A DNA stretch of 64,000 nucleotides, taken from positions 781,414-845,413 of the forward strand of contig NW_006767436.1 in NCBI RefSeq assembly GCF_000264995.1. The letters are read 5' to 3'. This stretch comes from Punctularia strigosozonata HHB-11173 SS5 (taxonomy: Eukaryota > Basidiomycota > Agaricomycetes > Corticiales > Punctulariaceae). Below the pieces are notes generated by a model. The model did not search any database. It had not been told where the DNA came from and saw only the letters and a program-made list of their open reading frames with translations. A program made the position numbers and the translations under genes. This document shows, piece by piece, positions 42,106-54,372 of the stretch. Position 1 is the stretch's first letter. The number at the start of each line of letters is the position of its first letter.

Positions 42106-42893
42106 CTATATGAGAGCGAGGGGAGAGATAGCAATAAGATAGAATGAAAGCAAAGCAAGAGTAACGGAACGGTATTGACATTGTACAAAGAGGATTTTCT
42201 GGGGCTTATGATGCATCGCGTTTTGCTCCGTTGTCCACGGACGTGCGTCGTTCTGCCTCATCAGAAGGGCGATGCAAACTCGCGGAGGATGCAGCCTGTA
42301 AGGAATGAGATGAACAACCTTGCGACGATGGACTTGAGAGCTTCGACATACCCCTCTACCAGAATCAAGACTTCGACGTGATTTCGAGGGACCATGGCGG
42401 AATATGTTAAGGATTCGATGGCGAATGCGGCTCATCGGCCTTTCAGGATATCCGCGCTCAGGAGAGTCGAAGCGGGGATCAAGGTCAACCGTAGCGGAGG
42501 AAGCACCGGCCAGTAGGTTGCTACTGGATTCGTCACGAGTCTCTGCACGTTTGGGCGCCGACATGACCCTACGCCGTGCAGTTAACTGCAGAGTGCGGCC
42601 GCTTGATTCTCCTTCGGTCTGTTGCTTGACCTTGCGACCCTTCCCGGTATCGTGGAGATCAAGCATATGAGTGCCTTTGTGAGCCATCCACTTCGATTTC
42701 GATATCAATTCTCGCGCAACCGGCAGCACGGGTAACAGAGGTTGATTGAACGCCATCTTGACCCAGCCTGTCCAGCCAGAAGCCGCAGGGAGGAACTGAT
42801 CGACGAGTTCCTCGAGCTATTTTACGACGTTTCAGAGGATTTAGATCGAAAATCACAGTATTACACTCATACTCCATGTGTGATTCCGAATTT
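42106..42893 (-). CDS. Unrecognised protein with a conserved-looking block
   Basis: Not recognised. An exon beginning near 42893 reads KFGITHG and joins across a 56-nt intron (42817-42872, GTATGAGT...AATAG) to LEELVDQFLPAASGWTGWVK, MAFNQPLLPVLPVARELISK and SKWMAHKGTHMLDLHDTGKG, then RKVKQQ. This 75-residue stretch looks conserved and folded (aromatic, Gly, His). It is followed by a Ser/Arg-rich, probably disordered region, a possible second in-frame intron with GTATGT...TTACAG (about 42298-42352), and a hydrophobic end (VTLALLSFYLIAISPLALI) that could be a tail anchor. The real start codon lies further upstream or in an exon I could not place. Divergent from DPB2. Confidence 0.55.
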
Positions 42894-43073
42894 CTAAGGG
42901 ACGCGTGCGAATATTGGCATCGCGGCAAATTTCTGAGTCACCGCGCGGGCGCGTCATTGAGGCGCTGCGTGATCTTCAGGGTCAGGGCACCTTTCAGTGT
43001 TTCACTGAATACGGCGCGTGTGTCATCCTCTGAACCGCGTCGACCCTCCAGCCGATTTCGAACGCGTTCAACA

Positions 43074-45253
43074 ATGGCAGACTCGCGTCAGAGGGCCATC
43101 ATCAAGGTGTTTAGGAAGTACAGTCACTCCCTAGGTCCAGAAGTTCTCGATTTTTTGGAGGATGTCCTTGATAAACACGAGATCGCCGACGAGGAGGTTG
43201 AATCATCTATGGACTTGGTCGCTAAGGAATACAACAAACAAGACGGTTAGCCTGAGATGTCATTTGGTGAGCTTGCGAGATCACTGAAATTATAAGCTCA
43301 GATGCCACAATGAAAGTCTCCTTGGAGGTCCTACAACGAGTTTATGAGGTGTTGCAGGGGATGCGGCAAGGACAGAGCTCCTCTCAGGACGAGGAACCGC
43401 TCGATCCGGATGGGCATCTACACTTCATTGATGCATATGATATGCCTCTGTGGCACTGGTCCAATGAGCGTAGTACGTTCGACAGGTTTGTCTCTGCTGA
43501 ATGTCGTTGCTTCGCAAGCGTAACGAGAATCTACAGATCGACCTCTGCGCAGACGATATCTGGTTCAGCGGACTCTAGGGTATCAGCCATGCGAGACAGA
43601 CTCAACATCATACGCCAGACCGTGATGCGCAACGAGCACTTCTCTCCATCTACTCTACCTTCACGAGACCGAGAACACCTCTTAACAGTAAGCATCATGC
43701 ATTCGCTCGCGTCTTGCCGGCGTGTAATCTGCTTGTAGCTGCGATCGACGAAGCAGCTGCTCGGGCGTCCAGGCGAGCGATTTTTGCTCCTCGGTATGCT
43801 CGCGCACAACAAAGAAGGCAAACTCTGTCTCGAGGATGCGGATGGCTCGGTTGAACTGGACTTCTCTCAACTTGTTCGTGATCTCCTCGACAAACCATTG
43901 CGTGCTGGAAACTTCTCACAGAGCGCAGTGTAGGACCAACCCAGCGAAGGTTTGTTCACTGAAGGTAGCTTTGCCCTGGTTGAGGGTGACTACACGGACG
44001 ATGCCACGTTAATTGTGATCGCTATTGGACACCCTCCCTGTGAGAGCCGGGAAACTGCTCGGTAAGGTCCAAGACTCTGAGACCGACGTCCACTCAACCT
44101 ATAGCCCAGGTCTATATTCGGACACATTGATTTCCTAGGCAAGGGAGCAACAACGCTTCTTGAAGATGTGAGCAACTCGACGCCTCCGTTCAGCAGACGG
44201 TTGATGATGTTCTACTATCATAGGCTCAATATGCTGTGCGAATACAACGCGACCTTCCAGATCTTAACTTCTTCTTTCTTTCCGACGTCTGGCTCGACCA
44301 TCCTACTACGTTGCGTGGTCTCCGGAAAATGTTCGATAATTGCGTCGAAAGCAATTTCGTTCCGAAGGTTATCGTTCTTTGTGGAAACTTCTCTAGCAAG
44401 AGCATATCCCAAGGCAGCGCACATGATATCCAGAAATATCAAGGTAATACGAACTCCGCACTTGCATGGAAGCTAGAATATCAATGACTGATTCACATAA
44501 CTCAGAGAACTTCGAGTCGCTTGCGGATCTCATACTCTCATACCCTATCCTCGCCAGAACCGCGCATTTCGCCCTCATTCCAGGACCACACGACATGACC
44601 GCCAATACCCTCCTGCCACGCCGCCCGCTGCTCTCGTCCTTTGTCTCGAAACTGCGCGACAAAGTGCCGAACATACATATCGGGACCAACCCGTGTCGCA
44701 TCAAGTTCTACGGGCAAGAGATTGTCATATATAGGGAGGACATTATGGCGCGGATGCTGAGAAACCTTGTCGGCGTCAAGCCTGACGTAAGAACGGATGA
44801 CCTCAAACGATATGTATGTCTAATTGGCATGCAAACTCTCATGGATTTCTGACTTTCCGATGCTCAGTTAGTCCAGACCGTTCTTGACCAAAGTCATTTG
44901 ACGCCACTCACTGTCAACATACAACCTACGCTGTCCGAGTTTGATCACTCCCTACGGCTATACCCTTTACCTACAGCGGTATGCATATTTGCATCTTCGT
45001 TCCATGTCAAGTACTGATCGATTCGGGCTTGACAGGTGGTCCTCGCGGACAAGTATGATAATTTTCAGATGACCTACGAAGGCTGTCATGTCTTCAATCC
45101 TGGGCGCTTTGTTGGCAAGTCCTTCTCGTTCTCGACATATGCGCCCGCCAGGCGAGAATCTGAGTCTTGGTGAGTGAGCAGCACAATCGAGAAAGGTGTC
45201 TAGCACTGAGGACGTTCCATTACAGCGTGCTAGAGCTGGATGACAATGAGTAG
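43074..45253 (+). CDS. DPB2: DNA polymerase epsilon subunit B
   Basis: Essential non-catalytic subunit of the leading-strand polymerase; it also bridges to the GINS/CMG helicase. It starts [20 protein letters not shown] and [20 protein letters not shown], a helical N-terminal domain. Then [19 protein letters not shown], the OB region [20 protein letters not shown], and the inactive calpain/phosphoesterase-like domain: [48 protein letters not shown] and [20 protein letters not shown]. Ends CVLELDDNE. As in all B subunits the metal-binding residues of the phosphoesterase fold are degenerate. About ten short introns. Complete. Confidence 0.93.
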
Positions 45254-45467
45254 GACTTCAGTAATAAAAGAAGACACTGTACTGTATAACCATAATTGAT
45301 ATCGATACTGACTACCGGGCGCTACTTCGTCCTCTTGTGCCGGAAACGGTGAGATCTGCGAGAGACGCGTCCGGCACAGCCACCCCCTTTGAGTATACCG
45401 CGATCGCGTCTGCACCTTCGGAGATGCTCACGTTACGAGTCACCCCTTCAACCAGCTATCATCGCGT

Positions 45468-47042
45468 ATGATTTCCGCCCTTGACTTCGACATACGGCCG
45501 GGATCTGGCCTCGGACCGTTTATTATAGGTGAGTGAATAGGACGGGTCATGTCTACCTGTTCAATTTGCCAACTCCCGTAGGCTCATCCCTGTGGGCCGT
45601 GCTCGACCAGGTTCGCGGCTTGCAGCACTTCTTTCCTCAGGTTGACATCAAATACGATACGGATTCTCCCGTAACGACGCCCATAATCGTTCATCTTCGT
45701 CCTCATCTCGACTTGCTCTTCTCGGGATATCATCAACGGCTACATACCATCTCCGTCCGACGGCTCCGCGACCCTCACCCTCCGCTCACTCTGCGGTATC
45801 AGCACGCGGGGAAGGACGTTGTTCTGTCAAGCCCGACGGAATCCTTGAAGAAAATTGGCGTTAGCAGGACTTTCGGGCCGACGTATCCCGGGGATGATCT
45901 CAAGTATCCGGGAGTGTGGTTCAGTTTCGACGATGATGGTCAGTCTACCTCGGCTGCGACCTCAACGGGTTTCGATGCTAGAGGAAAGGGTGCAAAGAGC
46001 AGTCAAGCAGAGGACAGGATGCATGAAGTGAAGAAAGTCGTAATATGTCAGAAAGAGGGGGAGGGGGAGGAGCGCGATGCCTTGGGTGAAGTCGAGGAAT
46101 GCGAGGCTATGTACGGAGATCTCTCAAGGGCGATCGTAAAGGTGCACTATATAAACCTGCGGATGCGATGCGTATTTCAGCTATATTAACTACCATGTCT
46201 GAACAGATCCACGATGGTGTGATTCTGCACTTCCATCCGCCTTCGGCAAATTCCCCTGTGCACATTGTGCTTGGCCTTACGACGGCTCAAGACCTCGTGG
46301 TAGACCTGGGAACACCTCCGCGTGTACATTACAAAGAAGACGATAGGATGAAGATTCATTCACAGGACGCAGTGGAAGAGGACCCGGAACAGGATTGTGA
46401 GACCGTTATAACTGTGACCTGTACTCTACAACCGGATCTAATGACCTCCAGATTTCTACAATTACTTCCAGTATGGTATGGACATCCTCATCTCGGGGGA
46501 TACCCACAATGTGAAGAAGATCGTACTCCACACGAACGTGGTCAGTACCAGCAGCAGTGCAGGGTATGGCTGTTGTACTCAGAGAGGATTGACTGTAGCC
46601 CGGCACCCCCCTCTTTCAGAGGTATAAGCGTTGTCCCTGGGAGATAGAGAGCCCACCAGAAGACGACGAGGACGGTAACGCGCCTTGGCGGTTGATGTGG
46701 ACCAGCCTGACTCATATCTTGTATCAGATGCACCGCCGCGCAAACCATTCTATGAGCGAGTGAGTACCATCTTCGCATCGCGTTCCCAATACTGCTGACG
46801 TGATGCAGTTCGAGACCATAAGCCACTTTCTCAGCCCGCGGGAGCAACCGCCTTCGATGCTGCTTGATCGCACGGATGAAGAGGAAGGCGTCATGCTGCC
46901 GAGCTCGCAAACGCGTATGTTCAATATGGGATTGTAAACAACGTATCAACTAAACATCGCTTGCTCAGATTTATTCGGTTATAATGGTGTTGTGCTTGAA
47001 GTGACGGATTCTGGCAGAGTCGTCGCTGTTATGCTATTTTGA
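45468..47042 (+). CDS. PHAF1/UPF0183 homologue
   Basis: Homologue of animal PHAF1 (C16orf70), reported to bind phosphoinositides at the phagophore during autophagy. It starts MISALDFDIRPGSGLGPFII, and after an intron SLWAVLDQVRGLQHFFPQVD. The best block is LDLLFSGYHQRLHTISVRRL with GVSRTFGPTYPGDDLKYPGV and WFSFDDDG. Later come VHIVLGLTTAQDLVVDLGTP and RVHYKEDDRMKIHS, then MDILISGDTHNVKKI. Ends GYNGVVLEVTDSGRVVAVML. A Ser-rich loop (about 45940-46090) interrupts the middle, as in other fungal members. Several short introns. Tandem with DPB2, 214 bp apart. Confidence 0.9.
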
Positions 47043-47204
47043 CACACAGATCTACTCTGCACCCATCGAGGCCACGCTAGTGCATACACATCTAGAATAC
47101 ACATCCCTTGTAGTTTATAGTCTGGTGTAAACCGTTGACAGATCAACCCGGTTGGCCAGTTTATGGCACATCTGACACGTCTAGCAGTACACGTACCGGT
47201 CGTT

Positions 47205-48156
47205 CTAGTCCGTCCTGACTACATCCGGCCAAAGAGTTCGCAGCTCCTCTAGCTCCGCAATGACTCTAACCCCTCGAACTTCTTCATCAGTGACTCCGTC
47301 AAGTCTCTCGCCATCAATCTTTTTGATGACCCCCCCTTCCATCATTTCTAGTCCTCTCTCGACGAAATGAACACATCGGCCAAAGCCGAGCTTCGATGCG
47401 GCCTCTACGTTGGCACGATTGTCGTCTATGAAGAAGCATTTCGCAGGATCTACTCCCCCTACTGTCGCAAGGGCCTATAGTTCCTGTCAGCATGGAACAT
47501 GCGCCAATCTCAGGGAATGGTACCTCATGGTAGAATTCGACTTCAGGTTTACAAGAGAAATTTGGTCGTGCATAGTCACAAGAGTATACTCCTTCGAACA
47601 GATCGTCTACTCCCAGGATGCGCAGGACGCGGTATGCATGCTACACACATTACAATCAGACGGCAGCCCAAAGCGCTACGAAGTGAATCATACCGTTTTG
47701 TATGCGTTCGTCAAGGCCCATACACGCGCTTTGCTTCGATCAATGTCCTCTAGTAACTTGCGCAATTTCGGGTCCGGCTTGATCATTTCTTCTAGAGGCA
47801 GTGCTCCGTCGCACTTCTCATTGAAGTCGAGAGGGTCTGCAGTCAAGTGTGATCCATGAGTATCAATAGTAATATGCTGGAATATCGTATGCTTCACCAA
47901 CATCGTGATGACGTACAAGCCCGCGAACCGCAAGCCCGTACTTGGTATAGTATTGTAGGTGTAAAGCTGACGCTTCTTCCTCGGGGAAGCCGAGTGAGAC
48001 GTAGTAGGCTGGACACATATGAGAAGGATTTTGGTAATCCCCTTGGGCAAGCGTACCGTGTATCCTCTCGCCCATTGCTTGAGAAATCTTAGAACTAGCA
48101 GAGTAAAGTGTGTTATCGATGTCGAAGAAGATCACGTAGCGATCGTCGGAGGCCAT
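47205..48156 (-). CDS. HAD-family pyrimidine 5'-nucleotidase (SDT1/PHM8-like)
   Basis: Cytosolic haloacid-dehalogenase phosphatase that removes phosphate from nucleoside monophosphates; the yeast relatives are Sdt1 and Phm8. The catalytic motif I is DIDNTLY (in VIFFDIDNTLYSASSKISQA), then YYTKYGLAVRGLV. Motif II is in VWALTNAYK, with a basic and acidic C-terminal segment containing the motif III/IV region FFIDDNRANVEAA, as in relatives. The C-terminus is VIAELEELRTLWPDVVRTD. The start is taken at 48156 (MASDDRYV). An in-frame ATG at 48225 would add 23 residues. Introns near 47490-47690 and 47830-47960. Convergent with PHAF1. Confidence 0.87.
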
Positions 48157-48566
48157 GGCTTCACACAAGATAGGAGTGATGCTGGCGCTGTGGTCGAAGG
48201 TGAATAGCCGCAGATTTGGAGTCACTGGGGACGAACGTTTTCATAAGCGAGGTCCCGGAGTGATTCCAGCCGGTGCAGTTCAATGATCTTCAATGATTGA
48301 TCTTCATTCACGTGACTTGCACCACACCTTCGCAAGCTCGCTGTACGCCCGTCCGCACCTCAAGGACAAGATCGACTGAACACTGTGAGCTCATATCTCT
48401 ATTTTTCGGTCTCCGAGCTGCTGCAGAATGCTGCTTTCACGATGGGTCAACGAAATCTGTGTAGAAGAGTGAGGATTGGGATGGATGCGGTCGACGAGGC
48501 TTAGATGAAGCGGCAGCGCGGGACGGACGGCCTTACACCTATTCGTTACTGAACACCTCGTTCCAG
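48157..48566. other. Divergent intergenic region, 410 bp
   Basis: Shared promoter space of the SDT1-like gene and RPL6. The sequence before the RPL6 ATG is GC-rich and could include a leader intron, but no clear donor and acceptor pair was found. Confidence 0.4.
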
Positions 48567-49341
48567 ATGGCCCGCAGCAAGGAAATCGCCCCGGGCGTAG
48601 GTCGCCTCTCCCGCTCCCAGGTCTTCGCCAAGCGAGGCCTCTTCAAGGGCGTCAAAAAGTCCGAAACCAAGCCTGCAGCGGAGACCCCCGCGTACAAGGA
48701 GGTTCCGGTGAAGGGCGAGAAGAACGGCGGTACACGGCTTGTCCCCACATCGAAGGCGTCCCGTTTCTACCCCTCAGACGACGTCCGACAGCCCAAGAAG
48801 AGCCGCAAGGTTGCGAAGCCGACGAAGCTGCGGTCATCCATCACTCCTGGCACTGTCCTCATCCTCCTCGCGGGTCGTTTCAGGGGGAAGCGTGTGGTCT
48901 TCTTGAAGCAGCTCGACAGCGGCCTGCTCCTGGTTACCGGTCCATACAAGGTTAACGGCGTCCCTCTCCGTAGGGTCGCTCAAGCCTACGTTATTGCCAC
49001 TTCTACGAAGGTGGATCTCGGCGACTACAAGGTGCGCATTATCACCTGCCAACTATGTCCACTTTTCTGATGATTTGTACCATGCTCAGGTTGACGAGAA
49101 GATCAACGACGCTTACTTTGCCAAGCCATCGTCCAAGGCAAAGACATCCGCGGAGGAGGAATTCTTCTCTGAGGGCAAGCCCAAGGAGAAGGAGGCGTTC
49201 CCCGAGTCGAAGGCGGCGGACCAGAAGGAGGTTGACAAGGCCGTCATCGCCGCCGTTGCCAAGACGGAGAACCTCGCCAAATACCTCAAATCGACGTTCG
49301 GACTTTCCAAGGGACAGTTCCCCCACGAACTGGTCTTCTAG
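48567..49341 (+). CDS. RPL6: 60S ribosomal protein eL6
   Basis: Large-subunit ribosomal protein on the solvent side near ES7/ES39. One intron, 49032-49089 (58 nt), leaves 717 nt, or 238 residues. The basic start is [20 protein letters not shown]. The KOW-like core [20 protein letters not shown] is followed by [20 protein letters not shown] and [20 protein letters not shown]. The C-terminal helix is [20 protein letters not shown]. Strong codon bias. The opposite strand has long shadow frames that are not genes. Confidence 0.97.
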
Positions 49342-49585
49342 TCGGTCGTTAGTGAGGGACGGGGTAGTCGGCCATCTTCACGATATGCTGTTCCATGATC
49401 GATCTATGCATCACAAAATGCACGTTTATATGGCAATTTTTGTACTATTTTCTCCTGAGGATCTGCCTGCGTCAAGATGGACAAGACACTTAACTCGACT
49501 CGATGATGACCACCTGGTGGTCGTGGAAGTTCACGTGCACACACCAAACGCAGTATACTTGAACAGGATCCCTTCCGCACTTCTG

Positions 49586-50729
49586 ATGCTCACTCTACGA
49601 GCTCGTGCTGCCGGCTTCCGCTCTAGGCTACCTCCACGGCGATATGGTCTACCAACGTCCCAACGCAAGAGAAACTTTGTGACCGTTCAACAGCTCACTG
49701 AAGGGTTCCTGGACTTGGCCATCGCGTTACCATTGCCGCCCGAATGGCCACCTTACTCTAGCACAATCATTGCAGTGACCCTCGTTAGCCGCTTGCTGTT
49801 CACATTGCCAGTGTCAATATGGGTGAGACCCGTCAGATATCCCTAAGTGTTACGATGCCTGAACATTTAGCCAGGCGAAAAAACGGGATTGGCGCTTGGA
49901 GGAGGAAGTGATGCCGGAGCTGAAGAAGGCGCAGGCAGTGGCGTCAAAGGTAGTATATTCCCAAATGTCTGCGGCCAAGGAGGCGGGGACGAAGGAGCAG
50001 CTGAAGAAGACGCATGCTGAACGCGTACGGAAACTGGTATGATATCGCCGTTCGGTGTCTACTCTGTCACGTTGACCCTCCATGTAGGTGAAGCGAACGC
50101 GGGACGAGTTACTCCGAAAACACCGCTGCACGACCCTACCTACCGTGCTTATTCCCGCCATCACGCAGATACCGATATTCGTGGGACTGTCGGTCGTGTT
50201 CAATAGGGCATGCCAAAGGCCCACCCCGCTGGACTCCGAATCCTTTGGGACGTTGACGTCCTTGGTCCATACGGATCCCACCATGACATTTCCCATCATT
50301 CTGGGCCTGCTCACCCTCGCCAACGTGGAGTCAGCAAAGTGGAACCTCAGTCCGGAACGTCGAGAGCGCGAAGCCAAAGTCGAGAAGTGGGTTGCGGAGA
50401 AACGGGAGAAGGGCGAGATGGTTGTACGGCCTGCTAACGCGATCCGGACGGGACTCAGGCTGGTGTCCGTGGCGAGGATAATTGTGGGAGCGCTCGTCCC
50501 TGGTGTGAGTCGTTTATGCTTGTGCTCGCGGGACAGGGAAATTCCGGGCTGACGTCGTACTCAGGGCGTTCTCGTCTGTTGGGTTACTTCCGCCGCCTTT
50601 GGTCTCGTCCAAACCTGGGGCTTCGACTGGTGGGAGCGGAGAAGACGCTTGCGACTTCTCCCAACAAGCACGACTTCATCTCCGCCTCCTTCTTCCACCG
50701 CCAACGACCCGCAAAGGAAACGGTCGTAA
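49586..50729 (+). CDS. COX18: Mitochondrial inner-membrane insertase COX18 (OXA1 family)
   Basis: YidC/Oxa1/Alb3 insertase that exports the Cox2 C-terminal domain across the inner membrane during cytochrome oxidase assembly. The mitochondrial leader is MLTLRARAAGFRSRLPPRRY, followed by TVQQLTEGFLDLAIALPLPP. The first helix is TIIAVTLVSRLLFTLPVSIW, then a long charged loop AKKRDWRLEEEVMPELKKAQ, TTLPTVLIPAITQIPIFVGL and FPIILGLLTLANVESAKWNL. The last part, VLVCWVTSAAFGLVQTWGFD, ends in a short basic/Ser tail. The intron after SIW uses a TTTAGCCAG acceptor, the second AG restoring frame. Chosen over OXA1 because it is short and lacks a long C-terminal coiled coil. Confidence 0.88.
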
Positions 50730-51010
50730 ACCAAGTTGTGAGTGCGCGCTCAACGGCGAATCCGCGTATGACTTGAAATGTGGTTGGAGGGAACCTCTTC
50801 TTGGCTCGTTCTTCGGACAGCCTGATGGTGCCCCATGACTTCTCCTTGATCTAATCTGACGGTCTTTCATAATCCGCGCGATTGGCTTGATCTGACGACA
50901 ATTTATAGGTTTCCTCAGATCCGATTTGTGGGCAATACAGATTAATATAGCTTCTAATATCCAAGCGGATGCCATTCGAGTGTTCTCGAACGCGAGGTCG
51001 CAACTTCTTT

Positions 51011-51629
51011 CTATTGGTGTGCGCCGCTCTTTTCCGACGACGGTGCACGCTCCTCTAGTTGGGAATGCCCGTCTCTCCTCGACGTGAAGCGGCCGACCCC
51101 AGCCCACCACGCTATCCGCGGGATCATTAATGTGAAGCCGATGATCAAGGTCGTCCACAGCATGGGACTCCAACGTTCCGGATGCCATTTCTCATCCCCT
51201 AACGCCCATATTGTCACCACCGTATGGAAGATATCGCCCATCATCAGCGGGCCCAGAAGGGCCGCGACGATGCGCTCCTGCACGATGGGCTGCGTTGCGA
51301 GGTATTTTCGTGCCGCGGTGAGGAGGAAGTAGTTCACGGTCCCCATCAGCGCGCAAACGTGTGCGAGCTGCGCGACGGTTACGAGCGTGGCGCGAGGTAA
51401 GGGATTCGACGGTGGGGTGTTATGTGGCCATGGAGCTTGCATGTCGTGTGTCTGTCGGCACGACCGGGCAATGAGTCGCTGTGAAACTGAGACAACTGGC
51501 GACGCCGTTGCTGCTCACCTTCTTTGGATCGAGGAATGCACCGAGCATACCCATGATGCACATAGCCGGTTCGTAGAACGCGAATATAGCATAATATACG
51601 TCTGGTATCGCGGAGACGGTGGGTGTCAT
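51011..51629 (-). CDS. Four-helix membrane protein, DUF7704-like
   Basis: Small fungal membrane protein of unknown function. It starts MTPTVSAIPDVYYAIFAFYE and PAMCIMGMLGAFLDPKK. After one intron (about 51440-51520) it continues with LVTVAQLAHVCALMGTVNYF, ERIVAALLGPLMMGDIFHTV and SPMLWTTLIIGFTLMIPRIA, ending in a hydrophilic tail (EERAPSSEKSGAHQ). The pattern VYY-x-FEP near the start with a DP-K boundary and four hydrophobic spans matches a family common in basidiomycetes and ascomycetes that I recall as DUF7704; the number is from memory. Convergent with COX18. Confidence 0.75.
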
Positions 51630-52526
51630 GATTGCTGGTGAAACTCGAGGACCACTTCACGGAGTCTCTTATACCGTTGAGCACAAATGATCGGGGGAAC
51701 ACTGGGAGAAGGTGTCGGAGAGAAGTCTACAAGCCTCGTATTCTTGCAGGACCAAGAAGCCTCGAGGGAGAGTAGGCTCAGGTGATGTTGTGCCTTGTTG
51801 TACGCGTCAAGGCTCTTATAGTGCTGGGAGATATGCTGATCCGAAACTATTTACGGTGCAGAGGCCGAAGTGGAACGCTGTGTAACGCCGCGTAAAGTCG
51901 ATTTGACTAGTGCCATCAGTAGCATAGCCACTGACAGGTCGATATGAACGTGGTGTTGGGTGCTGAATCTCCCGATAGCGAGTATAGGTCCACGATGCAG
52001 CTTTATGAACGGAGACAAAGAGGGAAATCTACCGCCGGTCGACGCAGGACTCTTGCAGCGAGATCCTGGACATCTGAACCAGGATAGCCTAAGCTTATCC
52101 CCGTGAGGTGGACCAAGATTGACCGGAACTGCCGCATCACACGCGTTGTTGCCGATAACGCAGTGGCACCTGAGTGGGGCACTTCCACTGCGCTTTTTGG
52201 TAGGAGGACAAGCCGCCGAGGCCGGTATGGTGTAGATTTCTTCCCGATAGAGGAGCTGCGGACGGAAGTAAATGCAGACGCCAAGTACGGTGCATGTGGA
52301 CGAGATCCCACGCACACAGAACGTTGAGAGGGTTCTGTCTTGCAGGTGCATCTTGAACCGCATTGGGGCAGAATTGGGCCATAACACAATGCAGAGGCAT
52401 GAAGCCCGCGATTCCTGGACTTTGCCTAGGTGGGTTGGGGTTTGATTGCAGCCTGTCGGGCCGGTCCAGAGAGTCGTGGCGAGGATCATATGGCACATTC
52501 AAGGAAGTCCGCGCCGCGGTCTGTTG
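51630..52526. other. Intergenic, ~900 bp, left flank of the Ngaro element
   Basis: Several overlapping open frames on both strands, none with protein-like features or splice-linked continuation. No repeat recognised up to the start of repeat A1. Confidence 0.4.
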
Positions 52527-52693
52527 TCGTGGTTCTGAGCTGGAGTGAGGAACGAACGTAGGCGCAAGAACGTAGTCTATGCGCGCGCGGGCGTTGCGGT
52601 GGCGGTGCATTCTCTTCCTCGCCATCCGCACCGTCCGCTACCGAGTCTAGCATACGGCGAGCTCGCACAGGGCCGCCGTAACTCGTATTTTGC
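52527..52693 (+). repeat. Ngaro split direct repeat A1, 167 bp
   Basis: Left terminal repeat beginning TCGTGGTTCTGAGCTGG and ending CTCGTATTTTGC. Identical to A2 by eye. Confidence 0.92.
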
Positions 52694-52760
52694 ACAACAG
52701 AAACTAGTACCAACACTCTTTAATAATTAGTCTCAAATTGAACCCCCCGGTGAAAGCATC

Positions 52761-54372
52761 ATGCCACGTATCGACGTTAACCCACATGAACAGGTCGCTC
52801 CGAACTTTGCAGGGGCTGCCTTCGCCGCCTGCAGGCAATCCATGAGCAATCAAGATGGCTTGACGGACGAGCAAGCGGCGCAAGCCCTTCTAGACGCGTG
52901 GACCAACGACATCAATCAAGAAAAGGCCGCGTGGGACCGGCAGGTCGAAGAGGACCGGGAAGCCGCACGCCTTGCGGAGAAGGAGAGGCTCGAGCGCGAG
53001 GCAGCGGAAAAAGCCGAAGAGGAGAAGGAGGCCGCGAAGAGTCGGCCCAAGGTCCCGATACACATTAAGGACCGAATGGTCGGTCACGAGTCCGCCCCGT
53101 CAACCGACGACAAGGCCCTCAAGAAGCTCCGGGCGTATAAGTACATCGAGATGTGGTTCTTCGGAGCCGAGGGGCGGCGCAGAGCCACGGAGGACGCGCT
53201 ATCGAGCGGAGACGACGCCTTATACCTGGCCCGGGACGGCGAAGGGGTAGCGCTGCGGCAGACCGCGCCCAGCCGGATAGCGAAGTATTGCATTCCGGAC
53301 CGAGAGCTCACGTGGAGAGAGTTCTCCATCGCGAAGACCGGGCTCCTAGAGGACATGGCCAGAGTCGGATGGCCGAAGAACATCGTGCAAGACTTCGTCG
53401 ACTTCTTCTTTGCGATCGACAACCATCCGAGTCGCTTCGAGGGTCCGCACGGGGACCCATGCCTTCTCCTCTATCAGGAGGAGGTTCGGAAACTCTGGCA
53501 CCTCCAGTACGAACGCAACCCCGCAGAGATTTTCAACCCCGCGATCTTCAACAACGAGCGGCTGCAGCGTTTGACGCGGAAGTACCTGAACATACAAGCC
53601 AGCGAGGCCAACTATGCGTGCGTCCCAATCTCTCGTTTTTTCTCGCGATTACCCTCGCTGATGTTTCTTCGTTCTTCCTTTATCTGTCCGTCGACGACGT
53701 CACTACGTCTTATCGCGACTCCCATCGGGACGCGATCACTATCGCACCACGCGACCTCACGTTCCCTCAACGTGTACACGCGATCACTATCGCACCCGCA
53801 CGCGATCACTATCGCATCCGCGCGCGCCCTCCCCCGCACGCCCACCGGCCGGGGTACGCCTTCATCGCACCCGCACCCGATTGTGCACCGAAACGCCTCC
53901 CCCCCCCTGCCGCGCACACTCGGCGTCGCACAGCATGCGAAGAGCTGCACCAGCAGCCCCAGGGGGACCAGAGCGGAATGAGAGAAGGCGCTCCGCAAGG
54001 CCGACGGCCCCATACGCGCGCAGCGAGGGAGATCGCAACGGGCGCGAAAGGGATCACCACGGCAAACCGCAGTCTTTTCGCCAGGGCACCAGCGCCAGCG
54101 CCCACGCGCCGTGTGCCCTCTGCCTCGGGCGGCACCCCCACGAGGTCCGATCATGCAGGTCCCGGACTCTCTGGGACGGAAAGACGAAGGCATACGCCGC
54201 GAGGGACGCCAAAGGACAGCTGGTCGACCCGAGCGGCAGAGTCCTCTGCATCGATTTCCAGGTACGCGGATGCAAGCGCGACTCGCACGCCGACGCCTAT
54301 CGTCACTCCTGCTCGGGATGCGGCAAAAGCAGCCACGGCGCTCGCGACTGCCATCTCGCAGAGGGCCAGTAA
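52761..54372 (+). mobile_element. Ngaro gag-like region with zinc knuckle
   Basis: First coding part of the element. It starts MPRIDVNPHEQVAPNFAGAA, with a charged coiled-coil stretch (Arg/Glu/Ala-rich) and a folded block including CIPDRELTWREF. A CCHC zinc knuckle, CSGCGKSSHGARDC, lies towards its end. Nucleocapsid-like role inferred. Fossil treatment: no further detail given. Confidence 0.7.

Noticed and set aside
49055-49846. 263-codon plus frame overlapping eL6 and the start of COX18
   Set aside because: Its first half is an Arg/Ser-rich frame-shifted shadow of eL6. Only the segment from MLTLRARAAG onward belongs to COX18, with its own ATG at 49586.
51851-52631. Overlapping long minus-strand ORFs upstream of the Ngaro element
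   Set aside because: They run into repeat A1, overlap one another in different frames and show no protein-like pattern.
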